A DNA stretch of 34,822 nucleotides. Source: Alphaproteobacteria bacterium (GTDB lineage Bacteria > Pseudomonadota > Alphaproteobacteria > Rs-D84). The stretch spans positions 1 to 34,822 of the forward strand of contig JAEEQU010000001.1 of assembly GCA_016285415.1 (NCBI GenBank), given 5' to 3'. Position 1 is the stretch's first letter. Every line of letters starts with the position of its first letter. The notes below the pieces were generated by a model, which worked only from the letters and a program-made list of their open reading frames with translations, did not search any database and was not told the DNA's origin. Positions 1 through 7,920 of this stretch are shown here, piece by piece. Both the position numbers and the translations under genes were made by a program.

Positions 1-226
1 ATATATCTGGTGTAATCAAATTTACTGTTTCGAATACAATTCCTGCTTTTTTAAAATTATCGGTAAAATTTGGAATATATTTTTCTTTCGTTTTTTTTAT
101 TTTTTCTACACCACCAGGTATATAAACAATACTTTTCATATCTTTCAGTTCGGCTTTAAGCATATCGCCCAATCCGTGTCCAAAAATATTGTTAACATCA
201 AACCCACTACAATAATATCTTGTCAT
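1..226 (-). CDS. Peptidase E / type 1 glutamine amidotransferase-like protein, 3' part beyond window
   Basis: The gene starts with ATG at 224-226 and runs off the left edge, so only about 75 N-terminal residues are visible. The peptide opens MTRYYCSGFDVNNIFGHGLG and continues with a conserved-looking SIVYIPGG strand and a KYIPNFTDNFKKAGI helix. This resembles the N-terminal Rossmann-like half of peptidase S51-like (type 1 glutamine amidotransferase-like) proteins; the catalytic Ser/His would lie outside the window. A GAGG ribosome binding site lies 8 bases before the ATG. The family call is moderate because the catalytic part is absent. Confidence 0.55.
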   Translation of the reverse strand, partial: MTRYYCSGFDVNNIFGHGLGDMLKAELKDMKSIVYIPGGVEKIKKTKEKYIPNFTDNFKKAGIVFETVNLITPDI

Positions 227-251
227 TATATAAACCTCTTTTGACAATTTA

Positions 252-280
252 ATTCTAAATGATATATTGCTGTTTTTCAA
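252..280 (-). promoter_or_regulatory. Sigma70-type promoter of the partial peptidase-like gene
   Basis: On the minus strand TTGAAA (275-280) and TAGAAT (252-257) are separated by 17 bases, upstream of the ATG at 226. Seen directly; activity is inferred. Confidence 0.5.
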
Positions 281-316
281 TAATAATAAAACACGAGTTT
301 CGCCCACACACCTCAA

Positions 317-355
317 CCAAAAATTCAACCGGCATTTTGCCGGTTTAATTTTTGG
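317..355. terminator. Long bidirectional hairpin
   Basis: An outer stem CCAAAAATT / AATTTTTGG and an inner stem AACCGGC / GCCGGTT enclose a 5-base loop, with one unpaired base on each side between the stems. The AT-rich outer arms give a U-tract on either strand. It sits between the divergent promoters of the peptidase-like gene and the deaminase. Read on the minus strand it has the same layout as the terminator behind tRNA-Met (33697-33717), sharing ACCAAAAATTAAA. Confidence 0.55.
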
Positions 356-391
356 TCTGCGCACGGATCGTTGCGCGCCCAAGAAAAACAC

Positions 392-420
392 TTGCGGAAT
401 TTTCTGACAGAATTTAAAAT
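392..420 (+). promoter_or_regulatory. Promoter of the deaminase gene with palindromic spacer
   Basis: TTGCGG (392-397), a 17-base spacer and TAAAAT (415-420) precede the deaminase ATG at 447. The spacer holds the perfect inverted repeat TTCTG-A-CAGAA (402-412), a possible operator between the -35 and -10 boxes. Confidence 0.55.
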
Positions 421-446
421 CTGGACAATACAGTACAAGGAATATC

Positions 447-1001
447 ATGACACAAAACAAATATCAAAACATTATCGCTAATGAAGAAGTTAATCAAAAC
501 AAACTGGACCGCGCCGATGCAATTATTTCCGAACTTTACCACAAAATGCCTAAATATATCGCCAATGGTCACGGACCTTTTTTAGCCGCAATTTATGACA
601 ATGACGGAAATTTAATTGCAGAATCGGCGAACAGTGTTCTATCAGACAAATGCAGCAATAATCATGCGGAAACAAATGTAATTCGCGCCGCCGAAGAAAA
701 ACTTGGTACACACGATTTATCAAAATACAATTTATCGCTGTATATAACCGCCGAACCATGCATGATGTGCATCGGCGCAATTATGTGGTCGGGAATTCGC
801 GCCGTTTATTATGGTGTTCCATCCAAAACCGTTCAGAACATTACCGGATTTGATGAAGGGTTCAAGCCAAAATGGTTGAATGAATTTGCAGCACGCAATA
901 TTACTGTATATGGAAATATTGCACCCGAATCTGGTGAACGCGTATTGCGCGACTATGTCACCAATGGCGGGACCATATACAAACCAAAACGAACATATTA
1001 A
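447..1001 (+). CDS. Zinc-dependent nucleoside/guanine deaminase (CMP/dCMP deaminase fold)
   Basis: A 184-residue cytosolic deaminase. The zinc site is intact: H73-A-E75 supplies one ligand and the proton-shuttling Glu, and P104-C105-M-M-C108 supplies the two Cys ligands. The segment after the zinc site, GFDEGF near residue 135, resembles guanine deaminase-type enzymes more than tRNA adenosine deaminase TadA, but the substrate cannot be fixed by eye. The start has AAGGA 7 bases upstream and a good promoter at 392-420. Its stop codon overlaps that of the convergent lysR-type gene by two bases. It probably works in purine or pyrimidine salvage. Confidence is high for the fold and moderate for the substrate. 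Confidence 0.85.
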   Translation: MTQNKYQNIIANEEVNQNKLDRADAIISELYHKMPKYIANGHGPFLAAIYDNDGNLIAESANSVLSDKCSNNHAETNVIRAAEEKLGTHDLSKYNLSLYITAEPCMMCIGAIMWSGIRAVYYGVPSKTVQNITGFDEGFKPKWLNEFAARNITVYGNIAPESGERVLRDYVTNGGTIYKPKRTY

Positions 1002-1900
1002 TAATATATGTCAATCGGAACTTCGTGTCCGGTGCAAAAATCTATAAAGAAATTAACAAATGCACGAACCTTTGGCGATTCGGCAATTTCGGTTCGACAA
1101 ACACATTGAGTTTCCATTTCATATTCAAAATCTAAATTTTTCAAGCAAACCAGATTTTTACTACTTTCTTCAAACCACGACGGGAAAACCGTAATGCCAT
1201 CACCATCATTGACCAAACGATATATCAACGCCAACGAATCGGATGTTGTATTTAAATGTTTTGCACGTTTTATAATACTTTGATATTCTGGCAAATTCAT
1301 ATAACGATAAACCATGCACAAATCATGGTTTTCAAGCAAATCATTTATGTTTTTGGGGGCACCATGTGTGGATAAGTATTTCTTACTGGTATAAAATTTC
1401 AAATGCGTTTTAAATTTAAATAATACCGTTCCATGAATGTTTGTATGCAATTTTGGTTTAATAATCAAAATGTCCATATTTGATATATCTGGCTCTTTTC
1501 TCATCAGTAATTCCAAACGGATTTTTGGATATTTAGCATAAAATTCAGATAAATCTTTCATTATAAAACTGCCAAATAATCCCTCTTCCGTCCATACAGA
1601 CATAGAACCAGACAAAGAATTTATATCAACAAAATTTTCTGCAATTTTATTAAGTAATTCTTCTATGGCACAGATATCACTATATATAAGCTGAGCAGAA
1701 TTTGTTGGTTGGCTGCCATCAAAACTGCGGTTGATAAGTTTAGTATTAAATCTGTCTTCTAAATTTTTGACCAATTGCGATAAATTAGAACTCTTGATGC
1801 CGTTTTCACTGGCGGCGACTTGAATACTACCCTTATCAACTACCTCCTTTAACGCAAGCAATTCTTTTAATAAAATTATCTTTGATTTTAATGTTGACAT
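998..1900 (-). CDS. LysR-type transcriptional regulator
   Basis: A 300-residue protein of typical LysR length. Residues 10-60 form the winged helix-turn-helix: a KEVVDKGSIQVAASENGIKS segment followed by NLSQLVKNLEDRFNTKLINR, matching the family pattern of a recognition helix and a long dimerisation helix. Residues 90-300 match the periplasmic-binding-protein-like effector domain. Beyond residue 60 identity to common members is low, so no inducer can be named. The ATG lies only 8 bases downstream of a TATAAT box and has no separate Shine-Dalgarno sequence, so its mRNA may be leaderless. It faces the deaminase gene with overlapping stops and lies downstream of a small HTH gene. Confidence 0.85.
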   Translation of the reverse strand: MSTLKSKIILLKELLALKEVVDKGSIQVAASENGIKSSNLSQLVKNLEDRFNTKLINRSFDGSQPTNSAQLIYSDICAIEELLNKIAENFVDINSLSGSMSVWTEEGLFGSFIMKDLSEFYAKYPKIRLELLMRKEPDISNMDILIIKPKLHTNIHGTVLFKFKTHLKFYTSKKYLSTHGAPKNINDLLENHDLCMVYRYMNLPEYQSIIKRAKHLNTTSDSLALIYRLVNDGDGITVFPSWFEESSKNLVCLKNLDFEYEMETQCVCRTEIAESPKVRAFVNFFIDFCTGHEVPIDIYY

Positions 1901-1908
1901 ACTTCTAT

Positions 1909-1941
1909 ATTATATAGCCAAACATTTTTGTAAACAAAAAT
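1909..1941 (-). promoter_or_regulatory. Promoter and candidate operator of the lysR-type gene
   Basis: TATAAT (minus strand, 1909-1914) is preceded 17 bases upstream by TTGTTT. The -35 overlaps a perfect 18-base palindrome, ATTTTTGT-AA-ACAAAAAT (1924-1941), which could be the autoregulatory site of the LysR protein or the end hairpin of the preceding small gene. Only 8 bases separate the -10 from the ATG. Confidence 0.5.
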
Positions 1942-1943
1942 AT

Positions 1944-2171
1944 TTAATCGCAGATACATTTTACAAAATCTTCCAGCTTTTTCCCCGTAGAATTTAATAT
2001 TTTTGCAATACTGTTTGTCGAAGGCCACCTTGGTTGGCCATACTTTGACCAACGTTTACTCTTGTTAAATGTTGTCGCATCCAAACCAGAAAATCTTGCC
2101 AACCCAGAACAAGACATGTTATGTTGAAACGCGAATTTATCTATTGCCTGCCATATATCTTGATGCGTCAT
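1944..2171 (-). CDS. Small helix-turn-helix (XRE-like) DNA-binding protein
   Basis: A 75-residue protein beginning MTHQDIWQAIDKFAFQHNMS. The body (SGLARFSGLDATTFNKSKR, then GQPRWPSTNSIAKILNSTGK) is the N-terminal helix-turn-helix of alphaproteobacterial repressors that normally carry a C-terminal S24 peptidase-like domain and run to over 200 residues. Here only the DNA-binding part is present and it ends in a clean stop, so it is either a stand-alone regulator or a truncated one. I place the start at 2171 rather than eight codons upstream because AAGGAG lies just before it. Transcribed toward lysR, with a palindrome in between. Confidence 0.75.
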   Translation of the reverse strand: MTHQDIWQAIDKFAFQHNMSCSGLARFSGLDATTFNKSKRWSKYGQPRWPSTNSIAKILNSTGKKLEDFVKCICD

Positions 2172-2487
2172 TTTTAACTCCTTTTGTTGTAACACTATCT
2201 ACATTATATTCATTCTCAGGAAATTTGTTTTATCCTGTTTTTATATATCAGACATCTAAAAAAAGGTACAAAAGGAGCATAAATCACATCAACCAGCGCA
2301 GAAAAAATATCATATAAACAATAAGATAATCGCACCGCCCTAGGAATATTGTATTATAAATCTGTAATTTTATGGTATACGTATAAAAAACGGCCTGTAT
2401 ATATTAGGTTTCTAATGTTTTTTCAAGATTTGTTTTTCCATAATAGGAAAAAATCTACTGACGTTATCAACCGCAAAAAATTGGGTT
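2172..2487. other. Non-coding stretch upstream of the small HTH gene
   Basis: About 300 bases with no credible gene. On the minus strand there is a TTGAAA (2421-2426) / TATATA (2398-2403) pair with 17-base spacing, which would give a leader of about 220 bases, and nearer the gene a TATAAT without a clear -35. A perfect 10-base palindrome TATACGTATA is at 2376-2385. Its role is unknown. Confidence 0.4.
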
Positions 2488-2545
2488 TTAACAACCAAAA
2501 CTAATACCATTTTGGACCATACATTTTATTAAAATGCGACTATTG

Positions 2546-2701
2546 TTATTCATCAGCAAAATGTTTCCGATTCGAATCCAAGTAGATTTCACAAGTAAAG
2601 AGCATAGAGAAATCATCATAGGGGCGCCACAGCTTTGCTTTAGCATGAGCGTGGGAATTGAGTGAGCCACAACCAAATTTATACAAAAAAGCAACTATTT
2701 T
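2546..2701 (-). pseudogene. Protein-like frame continuing the radical SAM gene after a possible frameshift
   Basis: Directly after the radical SAM stop codon the minus strand has a 51-codon open frame without a usable ATG. It encodes a protein-like sequence including KLWRPYDDFSMLF and CEIYLDSNRKHFADE. The radical SAM gene ends GGA TAT GAA AAA TAG. One extra A in that A5 run, or a -1 slip on the last AAA, would join the two frames and lengthen the enzyme by about 48 residues. It may be a true C-terminus cut by an indel, a sequencing error, or a chance frame. Confidence 0.4.
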
Positions 2702-3768
2702 TCATATCCAAGTTTTTGTAACAGATATGGCAATCTGACCGATTCTTGCGTAATATTTGGACATTGTTTTGATAATATCTCTAATCTTTTTGGTAAATAA
2801 TCAACCATTTCTGAATAAAGCTGAATCCATGGTTTGCATTTACCATCACTATAAAAAGGTATCCCAGGCGTTAACTTTTCTACCGGAACCATAAAATCTG
2901 CAGTGCCACCATCATCCAGTGAAAATATAATGTTAATGCTTTCTTTTGATGGTTTTACACAATTTTTTACATCCAAAGAATTTGAAGCATTATCAGAGTG
3001 TATAATTCTGAAATGAGATTCTATATGTTCTTCTGTCGTATCTTGGGCGCCAATACCAAATTCGCGTGCACGTCCCCAACTGCCAAAATTATGCGTTTCT
3101 ATCAAAAACGGAATATCATTCACATAAAGGCCAAAATTATATCTTGTCGGGACATCGGACAACGCCATATCTGAAAGTTTAACCCCATTTTTTGCCAACT
3201 TACAAAACAAATTATTCAACCTATCATAAATTTTATAACTATCCTCATCATTTGGATTATCAGGAATAACGTACGCATCAAAATCAAAATATTCCCGTAA
3301 TTCAGAATTACATATCCGTGATATTAACTTCATATTTGCATCTTCATTAGAATGAAACTTATCAACAGATAACGAAAATTTTATTTTCTTCTTATAATTT
3401 GAAAAATCTATATTATCCAAACTTTCCCACACGATTGAATTGATTGTATTATCTTCGGTCCACAAAGAATTTGTTCTAATATCTAATCTATAATTTCTAT
3501 TTACACACTCTTGAATCAAATTTGGTATATAATCTGCAGAATAATGCTTGTACGCGGTCATAACTTCCCCACCATTGAACCCAATAGAACGGCTAAAGTT
3601 TGGTTCTTGGTCAAATTGATCAAAATAAAACAAAATATCTGAAAGCTTCATAAAATTTTTTGGTTGATGTGGCCCCGCAGACATAAGGCAATGCTGGCAA
3701 AACGCATTACAATACGTTGTTAAAAAAAAGTGCACAGTAAATTTTATCGGCGTGTGTATTTGATTCAT
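2695..3768 (-). CDS. Radical SAM enzyme
   Basis: A 357-residue protein with the CxxxCxxC iron-sulfur motif at C20-N-A-F-C24-Q-H-C27 and the SAM-binding glycine motif N65-G-G-E68. The core spans about residues 8-220. Two later Cys residues (in NCVKPS and GKCKPW) could contribute to an auxiliary site, but I cannot see a full SPASM set. The reaction is unknown; candidates are peptide or cofactor modification. No precursor peptide or partner gene is obvious nearby. It has its own promoter and an AGG before the ATG. The stop lies in an A-run that may be frameshifted (see 2546-2701). Confidence 0.8.
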   Translation of the reverse strand: MNQIHTPIKFTVHFFLTTYCNAFCQHCLMSAGPHQPKNFMKLSDILFYFDQFDQEPNFSRSIGFNGGEVMTAYKHYSADYIPNLIQECVNRNYRLDIRTNSLWTEDNTINSIVWESLDNIDFSNYKKKIKFSLSVDKFHSNEDANMKLISRICNSELREYFDFDAYVIPDNPNDEDSYKIYDRLNNLFCKLAKNGVKLSDMALSDVPTRYNFGLYVNDIPFLIETHNFGSWGRAREFGIGAQDTTEEHIESHFRIIHSDNASNSLDVKNCVKPSKESINIIFSLDDGGTADFMVPVEKLTPGIPFYSDGKCKPWIQLYSEMVDYLPKRLEILSKQCPNITQESVRLPYLLQKLGYEK

Positions 3769-3790
3769 ATTTTTTGCCTATTACAATCAT

Positions 3791-3818
3791 AAAATACACT
3801 AAAATTTATATTTGTCAA
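3791..3818 (-). promoter_or_regulatory. Promoter of the radical SAM gene
   Basis: A consensus -35 TTGACA (3813-3818) and TATTTT (3791-3796) with 16-base spacing. The spacer and -10 lie inside an 18-base sequence repeated at 26239-26256. The rest of the 3769-3882 gap shows nothing else. Confidence 0.5.
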
Positions 3819-3882
3819 GACAATTGATCATAAACACACATCGTTTCCACCAGCCACAAAGGGTAAAAAATGATATTTTATC

Positions 3883-4449
3883 TTAATTCCACTTTATAAT
3901 CGGCATGATTTCGGGTAATTCGGCACCGGTAAAATGTCCGCGTCCCGAAAACTTATGAACGCGAATATCCGGAATATTTTTTGTTATTTTATCAAAACTG
4001 CTGTTGATATACGGTGCATCATCATCAGAAATCATCAGATCTATACCCTGCTCTGTCTGGGCAACCAAATCATTACTTAAATTTATATCATGATAAAATC
4101 CAAATGGTTGGAAATCTTCCGCATCAATATATGGGGCAACCAAAACAACTTGGCGAACTTTTAATTCTGGGTGTTTTGACAGATATTTCAAAACAAAACC
4201 GCCACCCGCCGAATGTCCAATTAAAACGGTGTCGGCATTAATATCTTGGCTATTCATTATTTTTTCCCATTCGTCATATTTCATAAACAATACGTGTGCA
4301 TGTGGGAAATACGGCCGCTGCATAATTACATCGTGTTCCAGTTCAACGAAAAATTGTAACCAATCTGCCCAACATGCATTTGCATCATAGGTCCGCGTAT
4401 TCCATTCATATTTCGGCCCCATCGCACCATGGCAAAAAACAATATTCAT
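3883..4449 (-). CDS. Alpha/beta-hydrolase (RBBP9/YdeN-like serine hydrolase)
   Basis: A 188-residue cytosolic hydrolase. The nucleophile elbow is G78-H-S80-A-G-G, the acid is probably within D142-D143-D144, and the catalytic His is H172 in GRGHF. Small size and the early HG turn (C6-H7-G8) fit the RBBP9/YdeN-type serine hydrolases. The start at 4449 has AAGGAAGGGAA immediately upstream; the longer in-frame start would overlap the upstream gene. It follows that gene with a 10-base gap and is co-transcribed. Substrate unknown. Confidence 0.8.
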   Translation of the reverse strand: MNIVFCHGAMGPKYEWNTRTYDANACWADWLQFFVELEHDVIMQRPYFPHAHVLFMKYDEWEKIMNSQDINADTVLIGHSAGGGFVLKYLSKHPELKVRQVVLVAPYIDAEDFQPFGFYHDINLSNDLVAQTEQGIDLMISDDDAPYINSSFDKITKNIPDIRVHKFSGRGHFTGAELPEIMPIIKWN

Positions 4450-4459
4450 TTCCCTTCCT

Positions 4460-5335
4460 TTATTTTTTGCGGCCATACATTCTGTTAAAGTGTAATGCAT
4501 GCGCGCGTTTTACCTTTCTTAATTCTTGTTCTAATTCATATTGCCATGAAAATATACTGTTTATTTTTAATTTGTGCTTACCTTCCTGATTCAACAGGGA
4601 TGCCGGAACATCGCAATAACCATGTTTTAAATCAGCATAATACCCTGATTTATACTTTGGATCATAATTACATTTATTGGCATAAACTTCGTACAAACAA
4701 AAATCAGCAGGATAATAATGATACAATATTGTAAATTTATGTACACCTGTCTTAAACAGCACACTAAAACACAAAACATCTTTTTTCCCATCAATGTGAT
4801 TAAATGTTCGCTGTGTTAATCTTTTTTTGGCCATATAATCATCGGTATCCGAATCAAATTTAAATTTCTTAATTTTTGCATCTGTATATTCATCGCATTT
4901 AAAATCAACGGTATTCAAAAATAGCATATAATCTAATTTGGCAACTGGACGATACAGCATTTTGCCTACTTTATCTTTATTTTGATAATTCAAGTTATGA
5001 TCCCAAATCGTCAAAGTATTGTCTGCATTAATAACCACAAAAAAATCATCTATCGGACGAATCAACGATTTTTCCGTGCGACCGCCTAACTGTTCTTCCA
5101 GTTTCCAATAATCAACACATGCATTGGCCACGGGTATATTGTACTTTTCGGCCAATGTATACCGACGGCCCATGGTACGATCAGAACGGGCTTGGTCCGC
5201 CGCCGGACATATACTGTACCCATTGATATTACACATCTCGTGGTCGCCAAACAAACCATATAAATCCATATGGGAACCACAATACCAATCGTTTATGATA
5301 AATTCACAATGCGGGATATTTACAAATTCAGACAT
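4460..5335 (-). CDS. Unrecognised cytosolic protein
   Basis: A 291-residue protein that I do not recognise. It has no signal peptide or membrane segment, is rich in Tyr, Asp, Lys and Cys (about ten Cys spread along the chain), and ends with a basic helix (VKRAHALHFNRMYGRKK). A Cys/His/Asp-rich N-terminal half (residues 10-75) suggests metal binding or an enzyme fold, but no family motif is clear. AAGG lies 10 bases upstream of the ATG, behind its own promoter (5385-5412). It is the first gene of an operon with the downstream hydrolase. Confidence 0.7.
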   Translation of the reverse strand: MSEFVNIPHCEFIINDWYCGSHMDLYGLFGDHEMCNINGYSICPAADQARSDRTMGRRYTLAEKYNIPVANACVDYWKLEEQLGGRTEKSLIRPIDDFFVVINADNTLTIWDHNLNYQNKDKVGKMLYRPVAKLDYMLFLNTVDFKCDEYTDAKIKKFKFDSDTDDYMAKKRLTQRTFNHIDGKKDVLCFSVLFKTGVHKFTILYHYYPADFCLYEVYANKCNYDPKYKSGYYADLKHGYCDVPASLLNQEGKHKLKINSIFSWQYELEQELRKVKRAHALHFNRMYGRKK

Positions 5336-5384
5336 TATTATGCGACCTTACTTTTACTCTCACACTCCCGATACTTATAGTTGT

Positions 5385-5412
5385 TTTATAGCATAATTTA
5401 CATAAAAATCAA
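5385..5412 (-). promoter_or_regulatory. Promoter of the 5335-3883 operon
   Basis: TTGATT (5407-5412) and TATAAA (5385-5390) on the minus strand with 16-base spacing, about 50 bases before the ATG at 5335. Confidence 0.45.
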
Positions 5413-5422
5413 TGCAGATATA

Positions 5423-5520
5423 TCAAACCGATTTTTTATATTTTTCCCACAAATTCGCAAAACCATTTTCGGCCTTGTTCGCATCAGACACAATCGCCAA
5501 ATAAGCATAACAATATAATG
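5423..5520 (-). pseudogene. Protein-like frame behind the 5524-6027 gene
   Basis: Just after the stop of the upstream gene, a frame without a start codon encodes a protein-like tail containing SLYCYAYLAIVSDANKAENG and FANLWEKYKKSV, then stops at 5423-5425. One inserted base in the CCC before the upstream stop would join the two frames. It is probably a decayed or frameshifted C-terminus; it could also be a remnant of another gene. Confidence 0.35.
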
Positions 5521-5523
5521 AAT

Positions 5524-6027
5524 TTATCGGGTCGTTATATCACGACCCTGCTGTTGTTGCAGTGGTGGCAATGGTTGATACTTTACCAAATTTGGATTTG
5601 CCTGTAATACCTGTTGAACACATCTGCCAATGTAATTCGCAACTTTATCCTCTGGGTCACTAAGAGTCGGGTAAATCCACCGCCTTGCCCCCGATGGATA
5701 TTCTTTGATAACCTTGTCTTTTACATACCACTTATACACTGATTCCAGAACCTTAAATATCGTCTCTGGATTTTCCACCTGTTTGTCTTTGAAAATTATT
5801 GTCATCCCAAAATATGACCCTGATCGTCCCTGATACCCCTGAAATGGCCGATTTTGTTCCCCATAGATAAGATAACTATATGCTATATTATTTCCAACAA
5901 GACGTTTAATATCTTTTTTTATTCCAGTATCTGATGTATAAAAACCTTCACAAAGCGCACGCCCAAGATCACTGCACTTTGAAATTTCCTGACCAATTAC
6001 AACCCCATGAACTATTAATTCTGCCAT
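5524..6027 (-). CDS. Unrecognised protein
   Basis: A 167-residue cytosolic protein of unknown function, beginning MAELIVHGVVIGQEISKCSD. The middle has a GYQGRSGSYFGMTIIF segment. The C-terminus is low-complexity (PLPPLQQQQGRD) and may be abnormal because of the possible frameshift described at 5423-5520. I chose the start at 6027 because GGAG lies 8 bases upstream; the longer frame begins with a TTG and lacks one. A 7-bp hairpin (5529-5548, GGGTCGT/ACGACCC) spans the last codons. It has its own promoter at 6049-6078. Confidence 0.6.
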   Translation of the reverse strand: MAELIVHGVVIGQEISKCSDLGRALCEGFYTSDTGIKKDIKRLVGNNIAYSYLIYGEQNRPFQGYQGRSGSYFGMTIIFKDKQVENPETIFKVLESVYKWYVKDKVIKEYPSGARRWIYPTLSDPEDKVANYIGRCVQQVLQANPNLVKYQPLPPLQQQQGRDITTR

Positions 6028-6048
6028 TGGTATACTCCGATTATCATT

Positions 6049-6078
6049 GTTATAATGATGATACCATAAAAATTGCAA
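6049..6078 (-). promoter_or_regulatory. Promoter with palindromic -10 region
   Basis: TTGCAA (6073-6078) and TATAAC (6049-6054) spaced by 18 bases. The -10 lies inside the inverted repeat ATCATT-GTTAT-AATGAT (6043-6059), a possible operator for the 5524-6027 gene. Confidence 0.45.
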
Positions 6079-6114
6079 CTTCTCAACTGCGCATCATGGT
6101 CATATTTTAAAAAA

Positions 6115-6675
6115 CTATTTTACTGGCATCACAAAATACACTTCCGCCTTGCGCGGTGGCAATGCCGTATTCCCCGCATCATAAAACAATTCGCCATCTT
6201 TGTGCACAATTTTTATATTTCCACAACCTATTCCTGTATCGTGTTCGCCGCGCGTATCATTATAGTGCGGATACCGTGTTGAATCGATTACACGCAATTC
6301 CATATTTTCATCATCGTTATTTAATACCTTGTCAACGAACATACAGTGCCCCGCCCCATCGGGAAACACCACAACACAAATACACCGCGGCACTGGTTCC
6401 AACAAGAAATGCCAATATTTAAAATTCTCGCGATTATTATAAACGAAATAAAAATCCTGACAGAAAAATCTGTTTATCTTAATAAAATCATTTGCCCGCA
6501 AAAAATGTCGTAATTCCACCAATGCCCGACGATACCCCATTTGAAACAGACACCAATATACAAACCCACTGCAATCCATATGAAATGAATTTTTTCCATC
6601 TATGCTATCAATATAATTGGAATGATTATATTCCGATATTATTTTTTGATTTAGAATTTTATCTATAAAATCCAT
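6115..6675 (-). CDS. NlpC/P60-like cysteine peptidase or amidase
   Basis: A 186-residue protein with the family nucleophile motif D34-C35-S-G-F-V and a catalytic His at H110 in AGHCMFVDKV. The spacing and the following strand match the NlpC/P60 papain-like fold that cleaves cell-wall peptides or related amides. There is no signal peptide or lipobox, so it may act in the cytosol. GGGG lies 6 bases before the ATG. It follows the MFS gene with a 29-base gap and is probably co-transcribed, which might point to import and hydrolysis of a peptide; that link is an inference. Confidence 0.7.
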   Translation of the reverse strand: MDFIDKILNQKIISEYNHSNYIDSIDGKNSFHMDCSGFVYWCLFQMGYRRALVELRHFLRANDFIKINRFFCQDFYFVYNNRENFKYWHFLLEPVPRCICVVVFPDGAGHCMFVDKVLNNDDENMELRVIDSTRYPHYNDTRGEHDTGIGCGNIKIVHKDGELFYDAGNTALPPRKAEVYFVMPVK

Positions 6676-6704
6676 AGTTTTCCCCGTATAGCACCATCGC
6701 CAAA

Positions 6705-7892
6705 TTATGACATTTTTGCCAATTTTGACGATATATTAAAACTTATTCTTGTGGCCAACACCAGTGCACCACCCATTACCAACAATGACCACCGTAATAT
6801 TTCTATGCCCCCAAACACCCCTATATACAGCAACATAAGCAATACAAGCCAGCGTCCCAACCCCAACGCCATTTCACGTGATGCCATATATTCCGATTTA
6901 TACTTGGCCGCAACCACCGGTGATTGAACAACATTAAACATAATAGTTTCACATATATAACACAGTATATTCATCGCGGTCGCAACCATAAAACAATAAA
7001 TTAAAAATGTTATTTGACTGGGTGCGGCAACAAAAACACATATTCCCGCAACCATCGCCAACACACACATATGCATAACAAATCTAAAATGTCTACGTTG
7101 TGTGTACCGACTGTATAACCAAGATATAAATACCGTACAAATCGCAAATATCGTTGTACAAATACCAAGGTTTAAATCTGTATGGAAAATGTATATCGTA
7201 TACACGGTCACAATTGTATCTATTAAATTTGTCATTCCACGCAGACATTCGGCAAATAACATATTACGAATTATTGGGCATCGGGAAACCCTATGCATAA
7301 ACCCACGCAATTCCAATGGTTCTTTATCTGTTTTATGTACCCCACGAATCATAAACAGCAGTCCAAATTCCATACATATAATGATTACCATAACCTGGGC
7401 CACTTCTACAAATGTTCCAAATGTAATAAATATACCCAATAGTGTCGGTATAATAACTTTGCTGGCATTTTGCCACACACCCTTTATACTATTAAATTTC
7501 GCCATCTTGCTTGGTGCGATTTTTTCGGCCACTATCATGTTATATGGAAAATGATACAAACTCTCGGCAATACCATACATTATACCAACCATAAATAATT
7601 GGTCTATAACCGTATCCCCCAGCACCACCAATGCCATCATAAGAATTGCGTATGCGACCAAATGAATACCAAACACAAATACTTTGTTATACCTTTTACA
7701 AAAATATGATGCGACAAAACTTCCAATCATTAGCGCAAAATATTCCATCAACTTAAATGTAGATACCGCAGTTATATCATTTGTCACCAAACGCATTATA
7801 TATGCGACCAAAAATGCCCCAACAAACATGCCGGTCAATTGATTTAATATAGAAAACACAATTAAAACCCAAGAACCACGGGGCAGACGCAT
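6705..7892 (-). CDS. MFS transporter
   Basis: A 395-residue integral membrane protein with about 12 hydrophobic segments and a short polar central loop near residues 185-205 (HKTDKEPLELRG). Length and two-half layout fit the Major Facilitator Superfamily. The loop between segments 2 and 3 contains a basic YFCKRYNK, consistent with a degenerate MFS signature. Substrate cannot be told. The start has purine-rich AGAGAGAA upstream and a near-consensus promoter at 7921-7949. It is followed by the NlpC/P60-like gene in the same direction. Confidence 0.8.
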   Translation of the reverse strand: MRLPRGSWVLIVFSILNQLTGMFVGAFLVAYIMRLVTNDITAVSTFKLMEYFALMIGSFVASYFCKRYNKVFVFGIHLVAYAILMMALVVLGDTVIDQLFMVGIMYGIAESLYHFPYNMIVAEKIAPSKMAKFNSIKGVWQNASKVIIPTLLGIFITFGTFVEVAQVMVIIICMEFGLLFMIRGVHKTDKEPLELRGFMHRVSRCPIIRNMLFAECLRGMTNLIDTIVTVYTIYIFHTDLNLGICTTIFAICTVFISWLYSRYTQRRHFRFVMHMCVLAMVAGICVFVAAPSQITFLIYCFMVATAMNILCYICETIMFNVVQSPVVAAKYKSEYMASREMALGLGRWLVLLMLLYIGVFGGIEILRWSLLVMGGALVLATRISFNISSKLAKMS

Positions 7893-7920
7893 TTATTCTC
7901 TCTCTTATTAACTATCAGGA

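Noticed and set aside
356..446. tRNA on the minus strand ahead of the 317-355 hairpin
   Set aside because: No T-arm, anticodon arm or acceptor pairing can be formed; only the GACCA end resembles a tRNA.
2488..2694. 68-codon TTG-started frame behind the radical SAM gene as a possible RiPP precursor peptide
   Set aside because: No ribosome binding site, unnatural composition, and it overlaps the more protein-like frame at 2546-2701. No leader or core pattern is visible.
2698..2705. Programmed -1 frameshift at the radical SAM stop as a firm call
   Set aside because: The site is not a full X-XXY-YYZ slippery heptamer and no downstream stimulator is obvious; an indel is simpler.
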